DNA of 64,000 bases from Runella rosea (GTDB lineage: Bacteria > Bacteroidota > Bacteroidia > Cytophagales > Spirosomataceae). Under the pieces are notes generated by a model. The model saw nothing but the letters and a program-made list of their open reading frames with translations. It had not been told where the DNA came from and did no database searches. Position numbers and translations under genes: made by a program. Where the stretch lies: assembly GCF_003325355.1 (NCBI RefSeq), contig NZ_CP030850.1, forward strand, positions 1,860,001 to 1,924,000, read 5' to 3'. Shown in pieces: positions 35,179 through 45,300 of the stretch. How positions within the stretch are numbered: position 1 is the first letter of the stretch; each line of letters opens with the position of its first letter.

Positions 35179-35871
35179 AACAAACCTATCTTCAATCTGA
35201 TTTATTTTTATTAAAAATGCGATGCAATTTTTGGGTTCTCTCATCCAAGTACAGACCATTTTATCAACAGCACAATGGCTATTGACAAAACTATTTTTCA
35301 TACATAGTTATAATAAATTTGTTCATCGAAGCCGTAGTCAATGGGTTGTTAAGGCTCGAAAAAAACCTCCGAATATATCTGCATGTGTAGGTAAAAATAT
35401 ACCTTTTAACACAGTCAGCTAGATTTTCTAACAAAAAAGGTATCAATAATTACACTTAATCACAATGCATAATTATTTCATTTATTTTAATTTTTATGAA
35501 ATAATTATCAAACGGTCTTTCTTTTTAAGATACATTTATAATAAAAAATGCATCAAACATTTGAATATACACGTTCTCAATTCGACAAGGCATCATTATT
35601 CGTATACTACAATTTCATTTAAGTTAATAAAACAAAATCAGCAAGAGACAAATGGGTCAATTTGCAGCCATATTTGCAGAAGTACAAAAGCAATTAATTA
35701 TGCGAATAGTAGGCTTACGCACTAAATTGCGATTAGAAAAAAATATTTCTATATAATGGTTGGTTTTTACTTTTAAGCACCCAGAGAAGCGTTTCTATCA
35801 AAAAGAACTTGTACTAATAAATATGCCTTTTTCAAACCGTAAAAGCATTAAAAAAACTGAGCAAATTCCCC
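35179..35871. other. AT-rich intergenic region upstream of CotH copy 1
   Basis: The 693 bases hold no convincing gene. A 13-base motif TTATCAAACGGTC occurs at 35505-35517 (also upstream of copy 4 and upstream of gldK). A minus-strand -7-like TAGTTTTG lies at 35286-35293, 107 bases before the start, without a clear -33. The gap probably holds the promoter of copy 1. Confidence 0.45.
35505..35517. repeat. Shared 12-13-base motif, copy 1 of 3
   Basis: TTATCAAACGGTC; the same sequence occurs at 46077-46089, and its first 12 bases at 63379-63390. All three are in gaps upstream of minus-strand surface or secretion genes. Confidence 0.4.
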
Positions 35872-38800
35872 CTACGGGCAACCATTAATTTGGGCTTGAA
35901 ACACCGCCCCCTGATTCGTATTAAAGCCTGGATTCAGTTCAATAAAGCGCTTGGCCTCGTACAACACATTCGAACTGCTGCCCACACTCGCCGTCGAAAA
36001 CAGCACGCCATCACTCACTGTGCTCGCGCCCACTACCGTAGTCCCGCTCAACACCCGTTTGCTCTCCACAAAAATATTATCCAAACCCAACTCGTCGCGA
36101 TTACCACTCGTGCCGGCCTTGCGATAATAACGCCACAGCAAATACAAATAGGGCTGATTCAACAACGCACTCGGTAAATTTACCCTCAACACCGAACTGC
36201 TCCCATTGGCGCCTCGGCTGTATTCAACCAATTGATTATTGGCATCTAATACATCCCTAAATCCTTCTATCTTGTCAATACTATACTGAAGTCGAATCCC
36301 ATATTCCTGCGCTCCCCTAGATACCGTCCGTCCCGTCCATGTCACACTTACGCTGTCTTTGCCTTCCGTGTTCAACACTAAAAGAGCTCCGCCTAGCTTC
36401 GTGCCAGGATAAACCGTTCCGCTACCCGTATTTACAAACGAAACGCCGTTTACGCCCTGACCACGAATCCGCGTGCCGCTCGTCAGGGCATAGCCTCCCG
36501 TCGTAAAACCCTTCACTTCCGAGTTTACTCCCGGGTCAACGTCGGCCATGTAAACAAATTTCATGTTCGCTGGAAATGTACCCGCCACCGAACTAGAGGC
36601 CCACTCCTGAAAAGAATATCCACAAGAGCCCAACGTCGCGGATACCAAGGCGGGCTCAAAAACTGCCGTATAGCTACGGGCCGAACTCGCCGTAATGGTC
36701 TGCACACTGTCGGTCAATATCGTTGCATTATACACCCAATGTTTGAACTTATACCCAAGTTTCGGACGTGCCCGTATCACCACGGGAATCGAATTATCCG
36801 ACTTATAAAAGTAGCTTCCCGTCCAAGGGTAAGGCGAAGCAGTCACACCCGGAGTACTCGGCAAAATATCAATCGTGTTGACCCGCACGTAACCGTGGGC
36901 AGGATTCGACACATTGACCGTCAAGTTGTACTGACCGCTAAGACCAAATTTGTTTCGAATGTGGGTTCGCTGATAGCCAGGGCGGTCTTGCACAAACTTA
37001 ATACAGCTCGCAATTCGGGTCAGCCATGTTGAACTATCCGTTAAAGTCTTCCAACGTGTAAGATGAGCAGGAATCTCGGCGCTTATCCCATCACGTTTAC
37101 CCTCAATGAGTTGGCTGATACGATTGGGTAAAAAAGTTGTATTCATTAAATCGGCAAAACGATTTATAAAATCATTCCGAAATGTCTGATTCTGCAATAA
37201 TCGCGCTAATAAAAAACCGGGGGCAAAAGAATTGCTGGCACCTTCGGATGCGGCAGATAAACGATCTTGTGAAGCATCTGACATCGACAAATCTAAGTCA
37301 TATAAACTCCATCGCCATCGGCCATCGAGCCCATAAGGTGCTGTCGGTGTGTAGGCTACCTGCCGTCTCCAATACCGGTTATTATTGGTTCCCCAGTCCT
37401 GATTGTTATAAAAGATTTCAATAATCTGATAATCTCTAAAATTTTCAACATCCATCTGGGTCTTTACATAATTATAGTTTGTGCTGCTTGTTACTCCATT
37501 GTTGTAAATGTAGTTAAGCATCGCATTGTAATGAGTTGCGCTCCCTTCTTCTATCTCCGTATCAATAAGGTCCAAGCTATCTTCATTCACTCCGTATTTC
37601 TGAGCGTAATAGTGTTTATCTTGCCGCTGACGCATGTTATGAATACCCCAATATTCACCGTTCAAAAAAAGAATAGCGGGTCGATACGCCTGAATATCAA
37701 TATTTAAGTGCGCTACCGATTCGTGTGCGAGCGCATCACGAAACAAAGTCGATGTATAATCTTGACCAGAATTTCGTAGGATAAACGTTTTATATTCATC
37801 ATAGGGCAATTGCGGAAATAAAGGATGCTCAATGGTTTTGTACTGGTCAGTACCGTACAACCGCAGTGACTTAACCCGATAACTTGCCGACGACGATCCG
37901 TTTATTCGCAAGCCTACATCCTGTTTGTAAACCACGGTATCAGTCTCAATGATTTCGAAATGAGCAGGTCGCTCAGCCGACTCACCACTCCGATGATAAT
38001 TAGCGGGACTCGCAGGCCCCGGCGTCTGAGTGGGGTTTGCATTACGCCAATTGTCAAAATCAATCCCCGGTACATAAATCCCATTGTTGTATGAAAATAA
38101 CCCATCCTCCTGCGACATCACCGACACCACAGGTAGTGTAAACTTATTGACTCCACTCGATGAAAAGAAAAAAGAACTCGACGTGATTTCACTCGTCAAA
38201 GCCCCCGCCTTCACCGCCACCGCCCGAACCACCTTCCCCTTATAAAGCGGAGACGTCGGCAAATAACTCAAACTTTGGCTGTGAGTACTGGCTATCGTGC
38301 TGATTTTGTTGGGTAAACTCGATGCATCATCCACCGTCAAAGGGCCCGTGTAGCTATATGATTGGTACTGCTTCGTCTGGTTACTGCCTGGATAGTTGTT
38401 GCGGTAGGTATAGCTCTGTGGTGTCAAACTCCCCGCCGATGGTACCGACCCATCAGTGGTGTAATAAATACTCACCCCAGCGTCTGGATGACTAATCGTC
38501 AAACCAAAACTACTGCTGTAAAACCCGCCTGCATGGGAAAAAACGGGCGGGCTCAACAACTCATCATAACTGTTAGATGCCACATTGGCCGATCCAGGTG
38601 TAGGTGCCGTAAAGTACTTCAAACCACTACCTCCGTTGGGCAGCCGACCATAAGATATATCCATCCGTTGGGGGCCAAACGTCAGACTATCCACTATACT
38701 CAGGCCATCTGGCATCACCAAAGCTACCCGCTCTCCATCCGCCGACAACGAAAAACTCGTGTGATTCACCCCTCTTGACACCGTACTGCTGGCCCAAATA

Positions 38801-39072
38801 ATCAAGTATCCGTTGGCAGGTACCACCACCTGTCCCGTGGTAGATGTAAATCGAAATTTCTTTAAATTTGAATAATCATCCGTCAGATAATACCCCCCCA
38901 AGTCTATCGCAACTCCGCTTGGATTGTGTAGTTCTACCCAATCAGAATATTCCCCCGTGTTGTCAACAAGCGTATTCTCATTCGACGCCATGAGCTCATT
39001 AATCTTTACTTGTGCCCTAATAACAGTAGCACTCACCAACACAAGAAGCAGGAGGGTAAAATAGTTTTTCAT
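35872..39072 (-). CDS. CotH-kinase-like surface protein 2 (1066 aa)
   Basis: Same domain order as copy 1: signal peptide (MKNYFTLLLLVLVSATVIRAQ), lamin-tail, chitobiase-C-like, CotH core, beta repeat, coathanger C-terminus ending GCP. In the core the expected His of the HG motif is Asn (VGLRINGSSSASYRVKSLRLYG) and the DxD motif is DLD (LYDLDLSM). Bases 36043-36937 and 38036-39060 are almost identical to copy 3 by eye, while the core between them is much more different. It starts 22 bases after copy 3 stops, and so lies in one transcript with copies 3 and 4. Confidence 0.85.
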   Translation of the reverse strand: MKNYFTLLLLVLVSATVIRAQVKINELMASNENTLVDNTGEYSDWVELHNPSGVAIDLGGYYLTDDYSNLKKFRFTSTTGQVVVPANGYLIIWASSTVSRGVNHTSFSLSADGERVALVMPDGLSIVDSLTFGPQRMDISYGRLPNGGSGLKYFTAPTPGSANVASNSYDELLSPPVFSHAGGFYSSSFGLTISHPDAGVSIYYTTDGSVPSAGSLTPQSYTYRNNYPGSNQTKQYQSYSYTGPLTVDDASSLPNKISTIASTHSQSLSYLPTSPLYKGKVVRAVAVKAGALTSEITSSSFFFSSSGVNKFTLPVVSVMSQEDGLFSYNNGIYVPGIDFDNWRNANPTQTPGPASPANYHRSGESAERPAHFEIIETDTVVYKQDVGLRINGSSSASYRVKSLRLYGTDQYKTIEHPLFPQLPYDEYKTFILRNSGQDYTSTLFRDALAHESVAHLNIDIQAYRPAILFLNGEYWGIHNMRQRQDKHYYAQKYGVNEDSLDLIDTEIEEGSATHYNAMLNYIYNNGVTSSTNYNYVKTQMDVENFRDYQIIEIFYNNQDWGTNNNRYWRRQVAYTPTAPYGLDGRWRWSLYDLDLSMSDASQDRLSAASEGASNSFAPGFLLARLLQNQTFRNDFINRFADLMNTTFLPNRISQLIEGKRDGISAEIPAHLTRWKTLTDSSTWLTRIASCIKFVQDRPGYQRTHIRNKFGLSGQYNLTVNVSNPAHGYVRVNTIDILPSTPGVTASPYPWTGSYFYKSDNSIPVVIRARPKLGYKFKHWVYNATILTDSVQTITASSARSYTAVFEPALVSATLGSCGYSFQEWASSSVAGTFPANMKFVYMADVDPGVNSEVKGFTTGGYALTSGTRIRGQGVNGVSFVNTGSGTVYPGTKLGGALLVLNTEGKDSVSVTWTGRTVSRGAQEYGIRLQYSIDKIEGFRDVLDANNQLVEYSRGANGSSSVLRVNLPSALLNQPYLYLLWRYYRKAGTSGNRDELGLDNIFVESKRVLSGTTVVGASTVSDGVLFSTASVGSSSNVLYEAKRFIELNPGFNTNQGAVFQAQINGCP
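36043..36937. repeat. Near-identical C-terminal repeat unit, CotH copies 2 and 3 (first member)
   Basis: About 895 bases matching 39266-40160 with only a few substitutions that I can see by eye. It covers the beta repeat, C-terminal sandwich and part of the coathanger region. Confidence 0.75.
37571..37702. repeat. 132-base identical island inside the diverged CotH core (copy 2)
   Basis: This stretch reads identically at 40791-40922 in copy 3, with different sequence on both sides in the core. Such an island inside a diverged region fits short-tract gene conversion. Confidence 0.6.
38036..39060. repeat. Near-identical N-terminal repeat unit, CotH copies 2 and 3 (first member)
   Basis: About 1,025 bases matching 41256-42280 with roughly one to two percent differences by eye. 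It covers the signal peptide, lamin-tail and chitobiase-C-like domains. Confidence 0.75.
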
Positions 39073-39094
39073 ACGATGTAAGGTTCATTTTTTT

Positions 39095-42000
39095 CTACGG
39101 ACAGCCATTAATTTGGGCTCGAAACACCGCCCCTTGGCTCGTATTAAAGCCTGGATTCAGTTCAATAAAGCGCTTGGCCTCGTACAACACATTCGAACTG
39201 CTGCCCACACTCGCCGTCGAAAACAATACGCCATCACTCACCGTGCTCGCACCCGCTGCACTAGGCCCGCTCAACACCCGTTTGCTCTCCACAAAAATAT
39301 TATCCAAACCCAACTCGTCGCGATTACCACTCGTGCCGGCCTTGCGATAATAACGCCACAGCAAATACAAATAGGGCTGATTCAACAACGCACTCGGTAA
39401 ATTTACCCTCAACACCGAACTGCTCCCATTGGCGCCTCGGCTGTATTCAACCAATTGATTATTGGCATCTAATACATCTCTAAATCCTTCTATCTTGTCA
39501 ATACTATACTGAAGTCGAATCCCATATTCCTGCGCTCCCCTAGATACCGTCCGTCCCGTCCATGTCACACTTACGCTGTCTTTGCCTTCCGTGTTCAACA
39601 CTAAAAGAGCTCCGCCTAGCTTCGTGCCAGGATAAACCGTTCCGCTACCCGTATTTACAAACGAAACGCCGTTTACGCCCTGACCACGAATCCGCGTGCC
39701 GCTCGTCAGGGCATAGCCTCCCGTCGTAAAACCCTTCACTTCCGAGTTTACTCCCGGGTCAACGTCGGCCATGTAAACAAATTTCATGTTCGCTGGAAAT
39801 GTACCCGCCACCGAACTAGAGGCCCACTCCTGAAAAGAATATCCACAAGAGCCCAACGTCGCGGATACCAAGGCGGGCTCAAAAACTGCCGTATAGCTAC
39901 GGGCCGAAGTCGCCGTAATGGTCTGCACGCTGTCGGTCAATATCGTTGCATTATACACCCAATGTTTGAACTTATACCCAAGTTTCGGACGTGCCCGTAT
40001 CACCACGGGAATCGAATTATCCGACTTATAAAAGTAGCTTCCCGTCCAAGGGTAAGGCGAAGCAGTCACACCCGGAGTACTCGGCAAAATATCAATCGTG
40101 TTGACCCGCACGTAACCGTGGGCAGGATTCGACACATTGACCGTCAAGTTGTACTGACCGTTGAGACCAAATTTGCTTTGGATATGGGTTCGCTGATAGC
40201 CAGGGCGCTGTTGAAAAAAAAGAACACAATTAGTAATTTTCGACAGCCACGCTGCGCTATCCGATAAGGTTTTCCAACGCTCAAGATGAGCAGGAATCTC
40301 AGCGCTTATTCCATTACGTTTTGCTGCAATAAAATCCGTGAGATAAGACGTAGTGAATACTGTATTCATTAAATCGGCAAATCGATTGATAAAATCGTTC
40401 CGAAATGACTGATTCTGCAATAACTTTCCCAATAGAAAGCCCGCGTCCCAATAATTTGTAAATGAAGAAGCAATCGACAATCTGTTGTCCGTCCAATTAC
40501 TAATTGTAGCATCGGCATCATATAAGCTCCAGCGCCATCGACCATCGTGCCCCAAAGGTGCTGATGGATTATAAGGGACTTGCAAACGCCAATATTTAAT
40601 ATTATTGGTTCCCCAATCCTGATTATTGTAAAATATCTCGGTTATCTGATAGTCGCGAAAGCTCTCCACATCCATCTGGGTTTGAACATAATCATAGTGG
40701 GTATTGCTTACTACACCATTGGTATTAATATAACTAATCATCGACCTATAGTGAGTAGTAGTGCCCTCTTCAATCTCTTCTCCTATGATGTCCAAGCTAT
40801 CTTCATTCACTCCGTATTTCTGAGCGTAATAGTGTTTATCTTGCCGCTGACGCATGTTATGAATACCCCAATATTCACCGTTCAAAAAAAGAATAGCGGG
40901 TCGATACGCCTGAATATCAATCTTCAAGTGGGCTACGGTTTCATGGACAAGCGCATCCTTAAAATATGTTCCATTGTAATCATTTCCTGCATTCCGCAGG
41001 ATAAATGTTTTATATTCATCATACGGCAATTGAGGGAACAAAGGGTGCTCAATTGTTTTATATTGATCTGTGCCGTACAACCTCAATGATTTAAATTTAA
41101 ACCCCCGGGACCAACCACCATTGATACGAATCCCCACATCTTGCTTGTAGACTACCGTATCAGATTCAATAATTTCAAAATGGGATGCCCGTTCGGCAGG
41201 CTCGCCTGTGCGTCGATAATTACCCGGACTTCCAAAATCGGGAGTGAGCGAAGGATTTGCATTACGCCAATTGTCAAAATCAATCCCCGGTACATAAATC
41301 CCATTGTTGTATGAAAATAACCCATCCTCCTGCGACATCACCGACACCACAGGTAGTGTAAACTTATTGACTCCACTCGATGAAAAGAAAAATGAACTCG
41401 ACGTGATTTCACTCGTCAAAGCCCCCGCCTTCACCGCCACCGCCCGAACCACCTTCCCCTTATAAAGCGGAGACGTCGGCAAATAACTCAAACTTTGGCT
41501 GTGCGTACTGGCTATCGTGCTGATTTTGTTGGGTAAACTCGATGCATCATCCACCGTCAAAGGGCCCGTGTAGCTATATGATTGGTACTGCTTCGTCTGG
41601 TTACTGCCTGGATAGTTGTTGCGGTAGGTATAGCTCTGTGGTGTCAAACTCCCCGCCGATGGTACCGACCCATCAGTGGTGTAATAAATACTCACCCCAG
41701 CGTCTGGATGACTAATCGTCAAACCAAAACTACTGCTGTAAAACCCGCCTGCATGGGAAAAAACGGGCGGGCTCAACAACTCATCATAACTGTTTGAAAC
41801 CACATTAGCCGACCCAGGTGTAGGTGCCGTAAAGTACTTCAAACCACTACCTCCGTTGGGCAGCCGACCATAAGATATATCCATCCGTTGGGGACCAAAC
41901 GTCAGACTGTCCACAATACTCAGGCCATCTGGCATCACCAAAGCTACACGCTCTCCATCCGCCGACAACGAAAAACTCGTGTGATTCGCCCCTCTTGACA

Positions 42001-42292
42001 CCGTACTGCTGGCCCAAATAATCAAGTATCCGTTGGCAGGTACCACCACCTGTCCCGTGGTAGATGTAAATCGAAATTTCTTTAAATTTGAATAATCATC
42101 CGTCAGATAATACCCCGCCAAGTCTATCGCAGCTCCGCTTGGATTGTGTAGTTCTACCCAATCAGAATATTCCCCTGTGTTGTCAACAAGCGTATTCTCA
42201 TTCGACGCCATGAGCTCATTAATCTTTACTTGTGCCCTAATAACAGTAGCACTCACCAACACAAGAAGCAGGAGGGTAAAATATCTTTTCAT
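39095..42292 (-). CDS. CotH-kinase-like surface protein 3 (1065 aa)
   Basis: The ATG at 42290-42292 (MKRYFTLLLLVLVSATVIRAQ) is used in place of an earlier in-frame start because it gives the signal peptide shared with copy 2. Domain order as in copies 1 and 2. The core has VGIRINGGWSRGFKFKSLRLYG, again Asn in place of His, and DAD at LYDADATI. Part of the core (for example RRTGEPAERASHFEIIESD) is closer to copy 1 than to copy 2, whereas both ends match copy 2: a mosaic. It starts 46 bases beyond the stop of copy 4. Confidence 0.85.
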   Translation of the reverse strand: MKRYFTLLLLVLVSATVIRAQVKINELMASNENTLVDNTGEYSDWVELHNPSGAAIDLAGYYLTDDYSNLKKFRFTSTTGQVVVPANGYLIIWASSTVSRGANHTSFSLSADGERVALVMPDGLSIVDSLTFGPQRMDISYGRLPNGGSGLKYFTAPTPGSANVVSNSYDELLSPPVFSHAGGFYSSSFGLTISHPDAGVSIYYTTDGSVPSAGSLTPQSYTYRNNYPGSNQTKQYQSYSYTGPLTVDDASSLPNKISTIASTHSQSLSYLPTSPLYKGKVVRAVAVKAGALTSEITSSSFFFSSSGVNKFTLPVVSVMSQEDGLFSYNNGIYVPGIDFDNWRNANPSLTPDFGSPGNYRRTGEPAERASHFEIIESDTVVYKQDVGIRINGGWSRGFKFKSLRLYGTDQYKTIEHPLFPQLPYDEYKTFILRNAGNDYNGTYFKDALVHETVAHLKIDIQAYRPAILFLNGEYWGIHNMRQRQDKHYYAQKYGVNEDSLDIIGEEIEEGTTTHYRSMISYINTNGVVSNTHYDYVQTQMDVESFRDYQITEIFYNNQDWGTNNIKYWRLQVPYNPSAPLGHDGRWRWSLYDADATISNWTDNRLSIASSFTNYWDAGFLLGKLLQNQSFRNDFINRFADLMNTVFTTSYLTDFIAAKRNGISAEIPAHLERWKTLSDSAAWLSKITNCVLFFQQRPGYQRTHIQSKFGLNGQYNLTVNVSNPAHGYVRVNTIDILPSTPGVTASPYPWTGSYFYKSDNSIPVVIRARPKLGYKFKHWVYNATILTDSVQTITATSARSYTAVFEPALVSATLGSCGYSFQEWASSSVAGTFPANMKFVYMADVDPGVNSEVKGFTTGGYALTSGTRIRGQGVNGVSFVNTGSGTVYPGTKLGGALLVLNTEGKDSVSVTWTGRTVSRGAQEYGIRLQYSIDKIEGFRDVLDANNQLVEYSRGANGSSSVLRVNLPSALLNQPYLYLLWRYYRKAGTSGNRDELGLDNIFVESKRVLSGPSAAGASTVSDGVLFSTASVGSSSNVLYEAKRFIELNPGFNTSQGAVFRAQINGCP
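39266..40160. repeat. Near-identical C-terminal repeat unit, second member
   Basis: The partner of 36043-36937; the offset between the two is 3,223 bases. Confidence 0.75.
41256..42280. repeat. Near-identical N-terminal repeat unit, second member
   Basis: The partner of 38036-39060; the offset is 3,220 bases, so the core differs by a one-codon net length change. Confidence 0.75.
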
Positions 42293-42337
42293 AGAGCGTA
42301 AGAAGCTGAGTTGAGCAATATTCAAAGAAACTCCAAC

Positions 42338-45300
42338 TTATGGGCAACCATTAATTTGGGCTCGAAACACCGCCCCTTGGCTCGTATTAAAGCCTGGATT
42401 CAGTTCAATAAAGCGTTTGGCTTCGTACAACACATTCGAACTGCTGCCCACACTCACCGTCGAAAACAATACGCCATCACTCACCGTGCTCGCACCCGCT
42501 GCACTAGTCCCGCTCAACACCCGTTGGCTTTCTACGATAATATTGTCCACCCCCAATTCGTCTCGATTACTACTTGAACCATTTTTCTTATAGTATCGCC
42601 ACAATAACTGAATGTAGGGTTGATTTAATAAAGGTGCAGGCAACTCTACTTCGAATACTGCACTATCTCCTGCTACTCCTCGGCTGTATTCAATAATTTG
42701 ATTATTGCTATCCAATAGATTGTCGAATGCTAATTGATCTCCAATGCGATATTGTAAACGAATGCCGTATTCACGAGCGCCTACCGCTATTGTTCGTCCC
42801 GTCCATTTCACCTTAACTGAACTCTTATCTTGGGTATTCAATGCCAAAATAGCACCGCCCAACTGTCCTCCTGTCCCCGTTGCAGGATACCCAGCATTAT
42901 TCCCTCCACCTGTATTTATGAAAGAAAACCCCCGGGCATTACGTCCGTTTATTCTCGTAGAACTTGTCAAATTGTAGGCACCATTGGTATAACCTGCTAT
43001 GGCCGAACTAACCCCTGGGTCGCCATCTGCCATATACACAAATTTCATGTGGGCAGGGGTCGTTCCAGCCGCCGAGGTAGAATCCCACGCGGTTAAACTA
43101 TACCCGCACGCTTCCAATAGTGCGGCCGTAGGCACTGGATTTTCGGACAATATCGCCGACTCAAAAACCGCCGTATAGCTACGGGCCGAAGTCGCTGTAA
43201 TGGTCTGTACACTATCGGTCAGTATTGTGGCATTATAGACCCAATGTTTGAACTTATAGCCAGGTTTCGGACGCGCCCGTATCACCACCGAAATAGAGTT
43301 ATCAGACTTATAAAAGTATTTACCCGTCCAAGGGTAAGGTGAAGCAGTCACCCCAGGGGTTGTTGGCAAAATATCAATCGTGTTGACCCGCACATAACCG
43401 TGGTCTGGGTTGGAGACATTGACCGTCAAGTCGTACTGACCAGTCAGACTAAATCGACTCTGAATATGTCCGCGAACAATGGGTGGACGCAGCGAGGCAA
43501 ACGTAGTCATGAGGTTTACAAAACCCAGCCAAGCCGCATACGTTGAGGGGCGCTGCCAACGGGTAATATTCCCCCTTATTTCTGCATCAATAACATTTTT
43601 TTTGGCGTTGATAATCTCCAACAAGCGGGCGGGTTGAAAATGGGTATTAATCAAATCGGCGTAACGGGTAATGAACTGGTTTTTGAACTCAGTATTCTCA
43701 ATGAGGTATTTATAAGGGTAATCATTTGCACTGGGATTATCGAATTTGGTGAAGTAGTTTTCATTGTACTCTTCAAAACTCAAATCAGTATCGTACAAAG
43801 CCCAACGCCAACGGCCATCCTTGCCTTTGCCCTTTGTGGAAGAATAGGGTGTTTTGTACCTCCAATAAGTGATATTCCCAACGGGCCAGTCCCAATTGGC
43901 TACGTACAACTCCATGACCGTATAATCAATAAAACTCTCAACATCAATGCGTTCCTTTATATAATTATAGTTTGAGGTGTTAGACATCGTATTATTTTTC
44001 ATAAAATTGAGCGTAATTCCCCAATGACCCGAATCATCCTCAATTTCGGGCACGTTGTTGTCATTAAAGCCCGTATAATGTTCTATCGAATCCGCATTAA
44101 TGTTGTAGTGATTGGCATAATGGTACTCGTCGAGGCGTTCCATAAGGTGGTGAATCCCCCAGTATTCACCGTTGATAAACATTACAGAAGGACGAGACTG
44201 TTGATTTTCAAAATTCAGTCCTTGGGCCATTTGTGAAATAGATGCATCCCTAAACAACGTTCTTTCGTAGTCATTTCCTGATGTTTTCAACATAAAACGC
44301 TTAAAATTGGTAAAGGGAAGCGTAGGCACGAGCGGATAATTAAATTCGGGAGCACCGTAAGCACCGCTGGCATAGAATCGTAGGCTTTTTTTATCAAGAT
44401 CTCTCGAACCTGAGCCATGTATACGTAGGCCCACATTCTGGCTGAATTTTACACCGTTGGTATCCAGTATTTCAAAATTGACGGGAATTTCGGTAGAGCG
44501 ATTGTAATTCTTTTCAGTGCCCGACGTGTTAGTTCCGTTCCTATAATCCACAAAATCTTTTCCAGCAACGTAAATTCCGTCGGTATAATCAAAAAGTCGG
44601 CTGGGAGTGGTTTGGATAGATATAACCGGAACAGTATATTTTGATAGCCCAGAAGGCGTAAAAAAGTATATTTTAGAGATGATTTCACTCGGCAACTTTC
44701 CGGGCACATACACCCTGGCGCGTACGGTCGTTCCTTTATACACTGAGTCGGCCTGCGGTGGAGTATAGCTGTATTTTATCGTGGTCGAAATATTAGAGAC
44801 GACATTGGGCAGTACGGGCGAATTTCGGTTTATAATGCTGATAGGAGTACCGTTGTACTGATATGACCGGTAGGTATTTGTGTAACTCGGCCCTGCCGTT
44901 TGACCCACAAATTCGGGGTATTGATTCTTGTAGGAGTAATTGGTCCCTGCCAAATTTCCACTGCTCGGATCGGAGCCATCGGTGGTATAATAAATGATTC
45001 CGCCTGGCTCTGTTGTACTGATAGTCAGCGAAAACGTGCTTGGGTAAAAACCACTTTCAGCCGAAAACACCGGAGATGCGGCCAAACCCGTGTACGCATT
45101 CGCCGTAAGATTTACGGTACCCGGCGATGCGGGCGAAAAATACTTAAAAGTAGCCGACCCATTCGGTTCTCTCCCGTAAGAGATATCCCTCCACTGCGGC
45201 CCAAACGACAGGCTATCTACAATCGTTGACCCATCGGGCAAAACCAACGCCAATACCTCGCCATCCGCAGAAAGCGAAAAACTCGTGTGTTTTGCACCCC

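Noticed and set aside
35181-35188. TAGGTTTG on the minus strand as a promoter of CotH copy 1
   Set aside because: It sits 2 bases before the start codon, which would leave no room for a leader, and there is no -33 element.
35465-35725. 86-codon frame upstream of CotH copy 1
   Set aside because: Composition is that of AT-rich non-coding DNA, with no hydrophobic leader, domain or conserved pattern.
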